Source: Chitinophagaceae bacterium | GTDB taxonomy: Bacteria > Bacteroidota > Bacteroidia > Chitinophagales > Chitinophagaceae | Direction: 5' to 3' | DNA length: 64,000 nt | NCBI GenBank assembly: GCA_019638625.1 | Contig: JAHBTK010000002.1 | Coordinates: 744,001 to 808,000 of the forward strand | Shown: positions 1-8,094 of the stretch, piece by piece | How positions within the stretch are numbered: position 1 is the first letter of the stretch | How the letters are laid out: each line of letters begins with the position of its first letter | Position numbers and translations under genes: made by a program | Notes under the pieces: generated by a model | Seen by the model: only the letters and a program-made list of their open reading frames with translations | Told to the model about the DNA's origin: nothing | Database searches by the model: none

Positions 1-821
1 TTATTTACCCCCAATACCGGCACACCGCCATATTTTTCAAATTCGAACCTCTCCAGGTATTCATCCCTGATGTTGCGGCGTTTTACGATGTCGTGGATAC
101 TCTCCGCCATCTTCAGCATTACATTTCCGGTAAACCCTTCACATACTACCACATCCGCTTTATCCAGGAATACATCCCGTCCTTCCACATTGCCTATAAA
201 GTTGATGAGTTCGTTTTGCTTCAGCAGCGGGAAAGTAGCCTGCGCCAGAAGATTACCCTTGCCTTCTTCTTCACCGATATTCAGCAGTCCCACTTTGGGA
301 TTGGGGCGGTTCCATACATGTTCTGCGAACAGGGAGCCGAGGATGGCAAACTGTTCCAGGTTTTCCGGTTTGCAGTCGGCATTGATGCCTGCGTCCAATA
401 GCAAACCGAGTTCCCCGTTTTCACGGGGCAGGTAGGTGCCGATGGTCGGGCGGGTAACGCCTTCTATCGGTTTGATGCTGTACAACGCTCCTACCAGCAT
501 AGCGCCTGTATTGCCGGCGCTGATGAACGCGTCCGCCTTCCCGGTTGCCAGCAGGTGAAACCCGATAGCGATGGACGATTGTTGTTTTTCCTTCAGCGCT
601 TTGGTTGGATGTTCCTGCATACCGATTACCTGGGGAGCATGCACAATAGTGTATCTTCCTTCAAAGTCTTTTATGGCAGGCTCCAGCGGATGTATCTGCG
701 TTTCATCCCCTACAAGAATCACATGTGCGGCAGCCGGGTATTCTGAAAGATAGTCCGCCACACCCTTTATGGCTTCCGCGGGGGCATAATCGCCACCCAT
801 CATATCCAACGCTATATTCAT
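1..821 (-). CDS. plsX: Phosphate acyltransferase PlsX (partial, cut by window edge)
   Basis: PlsX converts acyl-ACP to acyl-phosphate, the first step of phosphatidic acid synthesis by the PlsX/PlsY route; it is a peripheral membrane enzyme. About 273 residues are visible from the ATG at 821. The N-terminus MNIALDMMGGDYAP is the family signature, followed by SAGNTGAMLVGA near residue 100 and GNVEGRD and CEGFTGNVMLK near residues 210-235, all typical of PlsX. The C-terminus lies beyond position 1, and family members are usually 310-340 residues long. It is the last gene of a DUF177-rpmF-plsX group on the minus strand, an arrangement conserved in many bacteria. Confidence 0.95.
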   Translation of the reverse strand, partial: MNIALDMMGGDYAPAEAIKGVADYLSEYPAAAHVILVGDETQIHPLEPAIKDFEGRYTIVHAPQVIGMQEHPTKALKEKQQSSIAIGFHLLATGKADAFISAGNTGAMLVGALYSIKPIEGVTRPTIGTYLPRENGELGLLLDAGINADCKPENLEQFAILGSLFAEHVWNRPNPKVGLLNIGEEEGKGNLLAQATFPLLKQNELINFIGNVEGRDVFLDKADVVVCEGFTGNVMLKMAESIHDIVKRRNIRDEYLERFEFEKYGGVPVLGVN

Positions 822-918
822 GTGGTAAAGATGAGGAAAATCTTAAAAATACAAATCCCCAGTCCAAATAATTGATTTATCCGGAATGGGAACTGCCTGA
901 AGGAAAAGGGTATTCCAA

Positions 919-1110
919 TTATTTAATAGGAGATTGCTCTGTTACTACTTTTCCTTTATAGTACAATTTTCCTTCACTCACATGTGCACGATGACGAACA
1001 TGTGTTTCGCCTGTAGTGCTGTCCTTGCTTAAGGTTACAGACACAGCGTTATAATGTGTTCTGCGTTTCGCACTGCGTTGTTGAGAGTGCCTCCGTTTGG
1101 GATTTGGCAT
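919..1110 (-). CDS. rpmF: 50S ribosomal protein L32
   Basis: Component of the large ribosomal subunit. The 63-residue product begins MPNPKRRHSQQRSAKRR, the hallmark L32 N-terminus, and has the usual length and strongly basic composition. The zinc-binding cysteines found in some L32 proteins are absent, which fits the Cys-minus form of L32. It lies 11 bp downstream of the DUF177 gene and 97 bp upstream of plsX on the same strand, so the three genes are probably co-transcribed. Confidence 0.97.
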   Translation of the reverse strand: MPNPKRRHSQQRSAKRRTHYNAVSVTLSKDSTTGETHVRHRAHVSEGKLYYKGKVVTEQSPIK

Positions 1111-1121
1111 ATCACTAAATT

Positions 1122-1661
1122 TTAATTGTTTCTAAATTTGTCCAACCCTTTCCATATAGGGTTCTCATTGATTATATTGGTTCCGTTCAATTTCCTGAGC
1201 GTCTCCAGCGCTTCCTCATTACATCCCGAACTGCCGTCCGGCTTTTTATCACAGGTGCGCTGCAGCGGAATACTCAGGTTGATAAACTCATAAATCCAGT
1301 TCTCTACGTTTATATGGCTTTCTGTCCTGGAAATATAAAACACATCAGGGTCTTCTTCCTCTTCATTCATTTTTTCCGGCTCATCCACCATTTTTACCAA
1401 CACTTCAAAATCATCCCAAAGCTGCTTGTCCAGCGTGTTGCCACACATATCGCAAAGCAGTTTCACCGTTCCCCCGATTTCAAATTTCAGCATGAGGAAG
1501 GATGTCTTTTTGTCGAGTATCAGCTTTATATTTACCCTGGGATCCGTAAAATCCTGGGGCTCTTTATCTGCAAAGAACTTATCATCTACCTCATAAATAA
1601 ACTCATGTATTCCCGGCTTCAATCCTACAAAAGCAATCTCATATTCACGCCGGTTTGCCAT
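1122..1661 (-). CDS. DUF177 (YceD-family) protein
   Basis: Member of the DUF177/YceD family, usually encoded just upstream of rpmF. The bacterial homologue YceD has been linked to 23S rRNA/ribosome metabolism, but the biochemical role here is unknown. The ATG at 1661 gives MANRREYEIAFVGL, which fits the family N-terminus; a longer reading from a TTG at 1685 is less likely. A CDMCG motif near residue 105 and two more cysteines in the CDKKPDGSSGC stretch could bind a metal. The acidic linker EKMNEEEEDPD is typical. A -7-like box lies about 20 nt upstream. Confidence 0.85.
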   Translation of the reverse strand: MANRREYEIAFVGLKPGIHEFIYEVDDKFFADKEPQDFTDPRVNIKLILDKKTSFLMLKFEIGGTVKLLCDMCGNTLDKQLWDDFEVLVKMVDEPEKMNEEEEDPDVFYISRTESHINVENWIYEFINLSIPLQRTCDKKPDGSSGCNEEALETLRKLNGTNIINENPIWKGLDKFRNN

Positions 1662-1682
1662 GCTGCCTGTTTTAAAGGTTTG

Positions 1683-1690
1683 CAAAGGTA
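1683..1690 (-). promoter_or_regulatory. Bacteroidota -7 box for DUF177-rpmF-plsX
   Basis: On the minus strand this reads TACCTTTG, a full match to the Bacteroidota -7 consensus TAnnTTTG, ending 21 nt before the ATG at 1661. A TTG lies upstream but with a shorter spacer (16 bp) than usual, so the -33 element is uncertain. Confidence 0.45.
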
Positions 1691-1878
1691 GTAATTTTTA
1701 ATGATACAAGGAACAGAAAGCCGGGTGAATATTTCGGGGAACGGTGGGGGTTGACCAAAGCGAACGAACTTATGTATACTGCTGAAAATGAATTATTTAC
1801 AAAACGTTTTCTTTTTTACCAAAACACAGAAAGACGAACGGCCGTTGGTGTCTTGCTATTAATATTCCCGGTTCCCGC

Positions 1879-3258
1879 TTATAGTTCCTTCCAGACCTTT
1901 TGCGCAAATTCTTCCAGAGATGGGTCCCGGGCGCCCATCAGCAGCAGTACAGAATCGCCGGTCAGATGAGTGCGTAATGACTCCGGAAGATCGTTTCTAT
2001 CCTCTGCAAAAAAAGCATTGGCTCCCTCTGCCCGAAGATCCCGGATAAGATCGTTGGCGGAAATGGTTTTTTCCGCTGTACCGCCGGCATAAAAGATCTC
2101 ACTCATCCATATTTCATCTTCCGGCCTCAGTACGTTGCCGATCTCCTGCACAAAATCATGGCGCAGGAACCGGGTGGGACCATACCCGTGAGGCTGAAAC
2201 CAGGCAACCACTTTGGGAGCAATATACTGGCAGGCGGCAATGGATGCCGCGCACTTGGCCGGGTTGTGGGCATAATCATCAATTACCCATACCCCGTTTT
2301 TGTTACCCAACACCTGGTGCCGCCTGTAAATGCCCTCGTAATTTTTTAATGCTGCGGAAGCTGTTTTCAGGGGTACGCCCAGCAGGGCGGCTGTCGTTAC
2401 TGCGGCCAAAGCATTTTCCATATTATGCCTTCCTACCGTTTGCAGTTCAAAAGGCTCGTCATTTATAGTAAATTGAATCGTAAGCCCGTTTTGCTGAAAG
2501 TTGCGGGCGGTATAGCCTGCAGGTATTTCCGGGTCAGCAGAAAAATCCGTTGATATGTTCCCGGACAGTTTAGCCGCCAGCGGGTGAGAGCGGTTAACAA
2601 TAAACGCTCCACGGGTATTTTTTTTAAACACATCAAAAATATCCATCAGCACATCTACCTCTTTATGATCCTTGTCTATGTTTAACAGAACCCCTGTTTC
2701 GGGTTTATATTGAACAATGGATCCGTCGCTTTCATCCGCTTCTATTACCAGCCATTCTCCTTTACCAGTAGCGGCGTTTCCTATTTTTCCTTTTTTGATC
2801 AGGCTCACCAAACCGGCGCCGCTGATGATGCCCGGTTCCATCCCGGCATATTGCAGGATATCGAACAGCATGGCGCTGGTGGTACTCTTGCCCGAAGTAC
2901 CCCCTATAGCGATCGTTTTTTTGGTATCAGCGATCAATGCCAGCAGCTCAGATCTTTTGATAATGGGAATACCGAGTTGCCGGGCTTTCTGCACTTCGGG
3001 AACGGTATCTTCCACCGCAGCCGATACCACTACCAGCTGCGTGGCAGCGCTGATACCTTCTCCATTTTGTGGATAACAGAGTATGCCTTCCGCTTCCAGT
3101 TTGTTGCGGATATCATTTTCGCTTCCCGGCAAAAAATACCGGTCGGACCCTGACACTTTTTTACCCAATCCTCTTAAATACTGCGCCAGTGCGCTCATAC
3201 CGGTTCCGGCAATACCGATAAAAAAAATATCGTCCGTTGTGTTGATGTCTGTTGACAT
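1879..3258 (-). CDS. MurC-like Mur ligase family protein
   Basis: ATP-dependent Mur ligase of the MurC/Mpl group, which attach an amino acid or peptide to UDP-MurNAc in peptidoglycan synthesis or recycling. Of 459 residues, the N-terminal Rossmann domain has FFIGIAGTGMSALA (residues 11-24), the P-loop is GGTSGKSTT near residue 118, then IEADESDGS and NIDKDHKEVD, and the C-terminal domain has DDYAHNPAK near residue 327. The P-loop carries Ser where classical MurC has GTHGKTTT, and the metal-binding region is also divergent. The gene stands alone, away from any division/cell-wall cluster, so it may be a second MurC-type enzyme with a different acceptor rather than the housekeeping MurC. Divergent from the transporter at 3398. 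Confidence 0.8.
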   Translation of the reverse strand: MSTDINTTDDIFFIGIAGTGMSALAQYLRGLGKKVSGSDRYFLPGSENDIRNKLEAEGILCYPQNGEGISAATQLVVVSAAVEDTVPEVQKARQLGIPIIKRSELLALIADTKKTIAIGGTSGKSTTSAMLFDILQYAGMEPGIISGAGLVSLIKKGKIGNAATGKGEWLVIEADESDGSIVQYKPETGVLLNIDKDHKEVDVLMDIFDVFKKNTRGAFIVNRSHPLAAKLSGNISTDFSADPEIPAGYTARNFQQNGLTIQFTINDEPFELQTVGRHNMENALAAVTTAALLGVPLKTASAALKNYEGIYRRHQVLGNKNGVWVIDDYAHNPAKCAASIAACQYIAPKVVAWFQPHGYGPTRFLRHDFVQEIGNVLRPEDEIWMSEIFYAGGTAEKTISANDLIRDLRAEGANAFFAEDRNDLPESLRTHLTGDSVLLLMGARDPSLEEFAQKVWKEL

Positions 3259-3397
3259 AATGATAGTCTATAATATTGTACAAATAAAACCATTATTCTC
3301 CTGCTATTTCAGCACTCAATCGTTTGCCTGAAAAAAAACGTCGTTTTCCTATGTTCAATTGTTATCTTTCGTAATTTCCACGAACTTATATTTAATT

Positions 3398-4621
3398 ATG
3401 ACTGCTACAACAAGGGTTAAGCTGGTAATTATGATGTTCCTCGAGTTCCTGGTATGGGGGGCATGGTATGGAGCTATCGCGGTATATATGTCTGCGAACG
3501 GTATGAAAGATCTGACCCATTGGCCGTTCACCGCCAATGCTATTGCTGCTATCGTATCGCCCTTTTTTGTAGGGTTGATCGCCGACCGTTTTTTTGCTAC
3601 ACAGAAAGTATTGGGAACGCTGCACCTGATCGGCGCCGTGTTCATGTTCCTCGCCCCGTCTTTTAGTGATTCACCCATTGTTTTTATTTTACTGCTTATA
3701 GCATACAATATCTGTTATATGCCCACTCTCAGCCTGGCTAACACCCTGGCTTTCGGGCAAATGACCAACCAGGAAAAAGAGTTCCCGGCCATCCGCGTAT
3801 TCGGGACCATCGGCTGGATAGCGGCGGGCCTGATCATCAGTTATGGATTGAGTGGTTTCGTAGCCGATGTAAAACCGGAATCGACCGCGTTGCCGCTCTA
3901 TCTGTCAGCAGGATTCAGTGTGCTGCTCGGCTTCTACAGCTTTACCTTGCCTAATACACCACCTCCTGCGGCCGGGAAGGCTGTTTCGGCAAGAGCTATT
4001 ATCGGGGTAGACGCGTTTAAGCAATTGGGTAGTCCTTCTTTTTATGTTTTCCTGCTGAGCTCTTTTCTTATTTGTATCCCGCTGGCGGTGTACTATAATT
4101 ATACACAACTGTACCTTGCCAGCGCAGGCTTTGAAAAAATAGCCGCTACCCAGGTACTGGGGCAGGTTTCGGAAATAGGATTTATGGTAATAATGCCCCT
4201 GCTGTTCCGCAGGCTGGGAGTGAAATGGATGCTGGGTATTGGTATGGCTGCCTGGGTATTGCGATATGCACTGTTTGCGGCAGGCGCGCCGGATGCCGTC
4301 ACCTGGATGATATTGACCGGCATAGCGCTGCATGGCATTTGTTACGATTTCTTTTTTGTGACAGGACAGATATATATGGACAAAGCCGCCAGCCCTGAAA
4401 TACGGGGGCAGGCACAGGGACTGATCATCTTTACCACCTATGGGGTGGGGATGTTTGTGGGAGCACAGGCTGCCGGTTATTTATACAATAGTTTCTTACA
4501 GCAGAATGAATCACTCAGCCTGGAACAGTGGCAGCGTTTCTGGTGGATTCCTGCTGCTTTTGCAATGGGCATATTATTGCTTTTCCTGGCAATATTCAGG
4601 GAAAAGCGCTCCCCGTCATAA
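3398..4621 (+). CDS. MFS transporter, nucleoside:H+ symporter-like (NupG/XapB group)
   Basis: Inner-membrane transporter of 407 residues with about 12 predicted helices. The sequence FLEFLVWGAWY near residue 13 and GLIADRFFATQKVLG near residue 55 match the NupG/nucleoside:H+ symporter branch of MFS found widely in Bacteroidota. The ATG at 3398 gives MTATTRVKL and is preferred over an upstream TTG because the first helix then starts at once. It is followed at 43 bp by a Gfo/Idh/MocA oxidoreductase, a pairing that suggests uptake and oxidation of a sugar or nucleoside-like compound. The actual substrate cannot be read from the sequence. Confidence 0.75.
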   Translation: MTATTRVKLVIMMFLEFLVWGAWYGAIAVYMSANGMKDLTHWPFTANAIAAIVSPFFVGLIADRFFATQKVLGTLHLIGAVFMFLAPSFSDSPIVFILLLIAYNICYMPTLSLANTLAFGQMTNQEKEFPAIRVFGTIGWIAAGLIISYGLSGFVADVKPESTALPLYLSAGFSVLLGFYSFTLPNTPPPAAGKAVSARAIIGVDAFKQLGSPSFYVFLLSSFLICIPLAVYYNYTQLYLASAGFEKIAATQVLGQVSEIGFMVIMPLLFRRLGVKWMLGIGMAAWVLRYALFAAGAPDAVTWMILTGIALHGICYDFFFVTGQIYMDKAASPEIRGQAQGLIIFTTYGVGMFVGAQAAGYLYNSFLQQNESLSLEQWQRFWWIPAAFAMGILLLFLAIFREKRSPS

Positions 4622-4663
4622 CACACCGCCGAAAAATTCATTTCACTTTAAACAAATAATATT

Positions 4664-5857
4664 ATGCAGAACATTGCTATGCTTGGCTCCGGGTTTATCG
4701 GAAGATTTTATGCAGATTCCCTGCAGGGGTACCGCAGCAGGGATAAAATTGTAAGTATCTATTCCCGCAGGGAGGAAAGCGCTAAAAAATTTGCGCAGGA
4801 TTATAATGTTCCTTTTTCCACTACCAATATGGAAGAGGCAATTGCCAGGCCGGAAGTAAGTATTGTATGTATTTCGTTGCCCAATAACCTGCACGAGGAA
4901 GCTGTGTTGCTTTGCTGCAAACACAAAAAAGCGGTGATGACCACCAAACCTTTGGGACGCAATGCAGTGGAAGCCAAACGCATGCTGGAAGCTGTAGAAA
5001 AAGCGGGGATCTTTAACGGTTACCTGGAAGACCTGGTATATACGCCCAAGTTCCTGAAGGCGTATGAAAGCGTAAAGAACGGAGCATTGGGCAGAATACT
5101 CTGGGCGAAATCCCGGGAAGCTCATCCCGGACCTCACAGCGAATGGTTCTGGAATATTGAGCAGGCAGGCGGCGGTTGTATACTGGACCTCGGTTGCCAC
5201 TGCGTGGAAATTGCCCGGACTTATATCGGTAAAGATATTTTGCCGGTAGAAGTAATGTGCTGGGCAGACACGCAGGTGAAACCCATTGATGCGGAAGACC
5301 ATGCCATCGGACTGGTGAAATATGAGAATGGCGCCATAGGGCAGTTTGAAGTGAGCTGGACCTTCAGAGGCGGGCTTGACCTGCGGGATGAGGTGATGGG
5401 AACAGAAGGTACCATCTGGACAAACGGGTTTTTGCGTACCGGTTTTGAAATGTTCACCAGTGGGAAAGGGGCCGACTATGTGGCGGAGAAAGCCGAAACG
5501 AACAGCGGCTGGTTATTCCCTGTGGGAGATGAACTGAATGAACTGGGTTATAACCACATGTTCATGGATATGTTTGATTCCCTGGAAAATGGCCGGGCGC
5601 CGAGGGAGACCTTTTACGATGGATATGTGGTGAACTGTGTATTGGATGCCGCCTATCGCTCGGCCAAAAGCAAATTATGGGAACCGGTGAAACTGGATGT
5701 ATGGCGCGGAAAAACAGGGGTGGGCAAGGACAGCCACCTGGTAGAACATGATAAAGACCACTACCTGGTGAAAGAGGAAATAACTCACTACGGTGCGAAA
5801 AAACTTATCCTGAAGGAAAAAACTTCCGGTAAAATAGTAGAGAAGATTATTGAATAA
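4664..5857 (+). CDS. Gfo/Idh/MocA family oxidoreductase
   Basis: NAD(P)-dependent dehydrogenase fold of 397 residues, presumably cytoplasmic. The N-terminal Rossmann domain begins [15 protein letters not shown] (GxGxxG-type), with a TTKPLGRNA segment near residue 105 equivalent to the conserved EKP motif (here TKP, so Glu is replaced). The C-terminal alpha/beta domain follows, including [16 protein letters not shown] near residue 170. No signal peptide. The C-terminal about 60 residues, rich in Lys and Glu, extend past the usual domain. Substrate unknown. Probably co-transcribed with the transporter upstream; a clear terminator follows. Confidence 0.85.
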   Translation: MQNIAMLGSGFIGRFYADSLQGYRSRDKIVSIYSRREESAKKFAQDYNVPFSTTNMEEAIARPEVSIVCISLPNNLHEEAVLLCCKHKKAVMTTKPLGRNAVEAKRMLEAVEKAGIFNGYLEDLVYTPKFLKAYESVKNGALGRILWAKSREAHPGPHSEWFWNIEQAGGGCILDLGCHCVEIARTYIGKDILPVEVMCWADTQVKPIDAEDHAIGLVKYENGAIGQFEVSWTFRGGLDLRDEVMGTEGTIWTNGFLRTGFEMFTSGKGADYVAEKAETNSGWLFPVGDELNELGYNHMFMDMFDSLENGRAPRETFYDGYVVNCVLDAAYRSAKSKLWEPVKLDVWRGKTGVGKDSHLVEHDKDHYLVKEEITHYGAKKLILKEKTSGKIVEKIIE

Positions 5858-5878
5858 ATACAGTTCATCTCTTTAGCA

Positions 5879-5907
5879 ATACCCCGGCAGGTCCGGGGTA
5901 TTTTTTT
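5879..5907 (+). terminator. Rho-independent terminator after the oxidoreductase gene
   Basis: A 9-bp perfect stem ATACCCCGG/CCGGGGTAT with a 5-nt loop is followed directly by a run of seven T. It lies 22 bp after the stop of the oxidoreductase and 17 bp before trmN6, so it separates the two transcription units. Confidence 0.85.
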
Positions 5908-5923
5908 GATTTAATATTGCAGT

Positions 5924-6637
5924 ATGCCAAACCCTTATTTTCAATTCAGGGAGTTCACGGTTTACCACGACAAATGCGCGATGAAAGTGACTACCGATGC
6001 CTGTTTATTCGGCGCCTGGTTTGCAGAAAAAAAAATCGTGGCGAAAAATGTGCTTGATATTGGCGGCGGAACGGGTTTGCTCACACTGATGCTGGCACAA
6101 AAGATGCCAGCCCGGTTTCAGGTGATTGAAAAAGATGAAGAGGCGTTTCAGCAAATGGCACAAAATATCCGGGCAAGCCCCTGGAGCAACAGGATACAGG
6201 GTATTCACGCCGATGTGCTGCAGCACGAATTTGAAGAGACTTTTGATTTTATTATCACCAACCCGCCTTTTTACGAAAATGAACTAAAGTCGCCGGATAC
6301 GAGAAAAAACATGGCCATGCACAGCACGGTGCTGACACTGAACCGGCTGGTAGAAATCCTTTCCACCCTGGTATCCCGGAATGGCAGCTTCGGCATTCTG
6401 CTGCCCTGTTTTAAAGTCCGTGATTTTGCGGGATTGGCCGGGAAAAAAGGTTTTTACCTCGTAGAACATTTGCAGGTTAAGCAAACTACTGATCACGATC
6501 ATTTCCGGAGCATATTGCATTTTTCACGGGAAAAACCGGTATCCGCATTGATACAGGTCCTGGAAATAAAAAACAGTTCAGGGGTATATACGGAGGCATT
6601 CCGGAACCTACTGAAAGATTATTACCTGTACCTCTGA
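5924..6637 (+). CDS. trmN6: tRNA1(Val) (adenine(37)-N6)-methyltransferase
   Basis: SAM-dependent methyltransferase of the TrmN6/YfiC family that makes m6A37 in tRNA-Val. Of 237 residues, the N-terminus has KVTTDACLFGAW (family signature), the SAM-binding motif VLDIGGGTGLL near residue 43, and the catalytic motif IITNPPFYEN near residue 107, typical of adenine N6-methyltransferases. It runs convergently into the Crp/Fnr gene with only one base between the two stop codons. Confidence 0.9.
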   Translation: MPNPYFQFREFTVYHDKCAMKVTTDACLFGAWFAEKKIVAKNVLDIGGGTGLLTLMLAQKMPARFQVIEKDEEAFQQMAQNIRASPWSNRIQGIHADVLQHEFEETFDFIITNPPFYENELKSPDTRKNMAMHSTVLTLNRLVEILSTLVSRNGSFGILLPCFKVRDFAGLAGKKGFYLVEHLQVKQTTDHDHFRSILHFSREKPVSALIQVLEIKNSSGVYTEAFRNLLKDYYLYL

Positions 6638-6638
6638 C

Positions 6639-7340
6639 CTACCGGTAATTGGCGATCGACACAAGCGATTTTACATCAATCACTATAATTTTTCGTCCGG
6701 CGGTGGTTACATATCCTTTTTCTTTAAACTCACCCAATACACGCACCACGTTTTCCCGGGCGGTACCTACGAGGCTTGCCAAGTCGTCGCGACTCATGTT
6801 TATTTCCACTAACGACCCCGAGCCTGTTTTATATTTCTCCCTCAGTACAACCAGTTGCAGGGCTAACCTTTCCCGCACTGACTTCTGCGAAAACAGGGAA
6901 ATATTATTCGCCATTACGGCAAATTCGTGACTCAGGGTTTTGAGGAGTCTCCGGTTAAGCGCTTCCGAATACTGTACGGCGTTCAGAAAATCTTCCCTGG
7001 GTATGAAGTTGACAATACTTTTCTCCAGTGCCGCGGCAGAATCTGAATAACGATTGTCTGCCAACACCGAAGAATAACCGATCAGCTCCCCGCTATTGGC
7101 TACATAAATGATATGTTCCTTCCCATCCTGGTTGACTTTGTATTTTTTTACCTTCCCGGACTTAATAAAAAAGATACCGGAGGGAAAAGTGCCCTCCCTG
7201 AAAATAACTTCTCCTTTGAGATAAGTATGTTCGGTCTGGTTGGCAATAAGCAGTTTAAAGTCTGCCGCAGGCAGGTCCTGCAGAATGGATTTACTTTTAA
7301 AATCCCATTTGTCAATGGGAAAAATGCCCCTGATACTCAT
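6639..7340 (-). CDS. Crp/Fnr family transcriptional regulator
   Basis: DNA-binding regulator of 233 residues. An N-terminal cyclic-nucleotide-binding-like beta roll (about residues 30-140, with GEVIFREGTFPSGIFFI and SGELIGYSSVL) is joined by the dimerisation helix to a C-terminal winged helix (SRDDLASLVGTARENVVRVL near residue 185). There are no N-terminal cysteines, so an Fnr-type iron-sulfur cluster is unlikely. The ATG at 7340 is used; a TTG at 7352 is a weaker choice. A TAnnTTTG box ends 9 nt upstream. The gene is divergent from the methyltransferase-SulP pair, with 148 bp between, so it may regulate that pair. Confidence 0.9.
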   Translation of the reverse strand: MSIRGIFPIDKWDFKSKSILQDLPAADFKLLIANQTEHTYLKGEVIFREGTFPSGIFFIKSGKVKKYKVNQDGKEHIIYVANSGELIGYSSVLADNRYSDSAAALEKSIVNFIPREDFLNAVQYSEALNRRLLKTLSHEFAVMANNISLFSQKSVRERLALQLVVLREKYKTGSGSLVEINMSRDDLASLVGTARENVVRVLGEFKEKGYVTTAGRKIIVIDVKSLVSIANYR

Positions 7341-7349
7341 AGAACAACC

Positions 7350-7357
7350 CAAATGTA
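7350..7357 (-). promoter_or_regulatory. -7 box of the Crp/Fnr gene
   Basis: Reads TACATTTG on the minus strand, matching TAnnTTTG, 9 nt upstream of the ATG at 7340. The expected transcript leader is only a few nucleotides long. Confidence 0.4.
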
Positions 7358-7427
7358 CCGCTTAATAAATTGATAAAAATTACTTTTTACAGTGATATAG
7401 TTTACCGTTTCGGGACGATATCAGTAG

Positions 7428-7435
7428 TAGCTTTG
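7428..7435 (+). promoter_or_regulatory. -7 box of the methyltransferase-SulP operon
   Basis: Reads TAGCTTTG, matching TAnnTTTG, 53 nt upstream of the methyltransferase ATG at 7489. No clear TTG is found at the usual -33 spacing, so activation by a regulator, perhaps the divergent Crp/Fnr protein, is possible. Confidence 0.35.
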
Positions 7436-7488
7436 CGCAATAAAAAGGAAACCTACCCGTACATACATATCAGACAAACAGGAAAAGC

Positions 7489-8094
7489 ATGGAGGATAGG
7501 CTCACTACATTTAATAATGATGTTATATTCAGCTCGGATGCCGAATTGAATAAGATATTCCCTTTGTATATGCAACAATTGTCCCGCAGGCACTGGACAC
7601 CCTTGCAAATCGCGAAGGAATCGGCTTTGTACCTGGCAGGCAATGAGGAGGTTAATATACTGGATATCGGCAGTGGAATAGGCAAGTTCTGTCTTGTCGG
7701 GGGATACTTTCAGCCACAGGCGCGTTTTTGCGGAGTAGAGCAAAGAGAAAGCCTGGTGACATTAGCCAATAATACGAAAGAAATGCTGGGGCTTGATAAT
7801 GTCAGTTTTCAGCACAATAATTTCACGCAACTCGACTTTCACCAATACGACCATTTTTACTTCTACAATTCTTTTTACGAAAATCTTTCCGGAACCGATA
7901 AAATAGATGACAGTATTGATTATTCCGCCGAGCTATATAATTACTATGTCCGGTATCTGTATAAACAACTGGATATGAAACCGGAAGGCACCCGGCTGGT
8001 TACCTTTCACAGCCTGGAAGATGAAGTGCCGCCCTGTTATCATGTAATCAGCTCCGGGAGGCATGAAACATTAAAATTCTGGGTGAAAATATGA
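7489..8094 (+). CDS. Class I SAM-dependent methyltransferase
   Basis: Cytoplasmic 201-residue protein with SAM motif I ILDIGSGIGKFC near residue 63 and a following acidic strand (FCGVEQRE, near residue 84) for ribose binding. The YFYNSFYEN segment near residue 125 occupies the place of motif IV. Resembles generic small-molecule or protein methyltransferases; no substrate can be assigned. Its last codons overlap the start of the SulP gene by 4 bp (ATGA), so translation of the two is probably coupled, which makes a functional link worth testing. Confidence 0.7.
   Translation: MEDRLTTFNNDVIFSSDAELNKIFPLYMQQLSRRHWTPLQIAKESALYLAGNEEVNILDIGSGIGKFCLVGGYFQPQARFCGVEQRESLVTLANNTKEMLGLDNVSFQHNNFTQLDFHQYDHFYFYNSFYENLSGTDKIDDSIDYSAELYNYYVRYLYKQLDMKPEGTRLVTFHSLEDEVPPCYHVISSGRHETLKFWVKI

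Noticed and set aside
1690..1878. Possible small gene between DUF177 and the MurC-like gene
   Set aside because: No start with a coding-like frame or motif; the 63-72 aa frame there lacks any pattern.
3355..3708. 117-aa minus-strand frame
   Set aside because: Shadow of the MFS transporter gene; no family pattern and opposed to a well-supported gene.
4643..5302. 219-aa minus-strand frame
   Set aside because: Antisense to the Gfo/Idh/MocA gene, which has clear motifs; the frame shows no recognisable domain.
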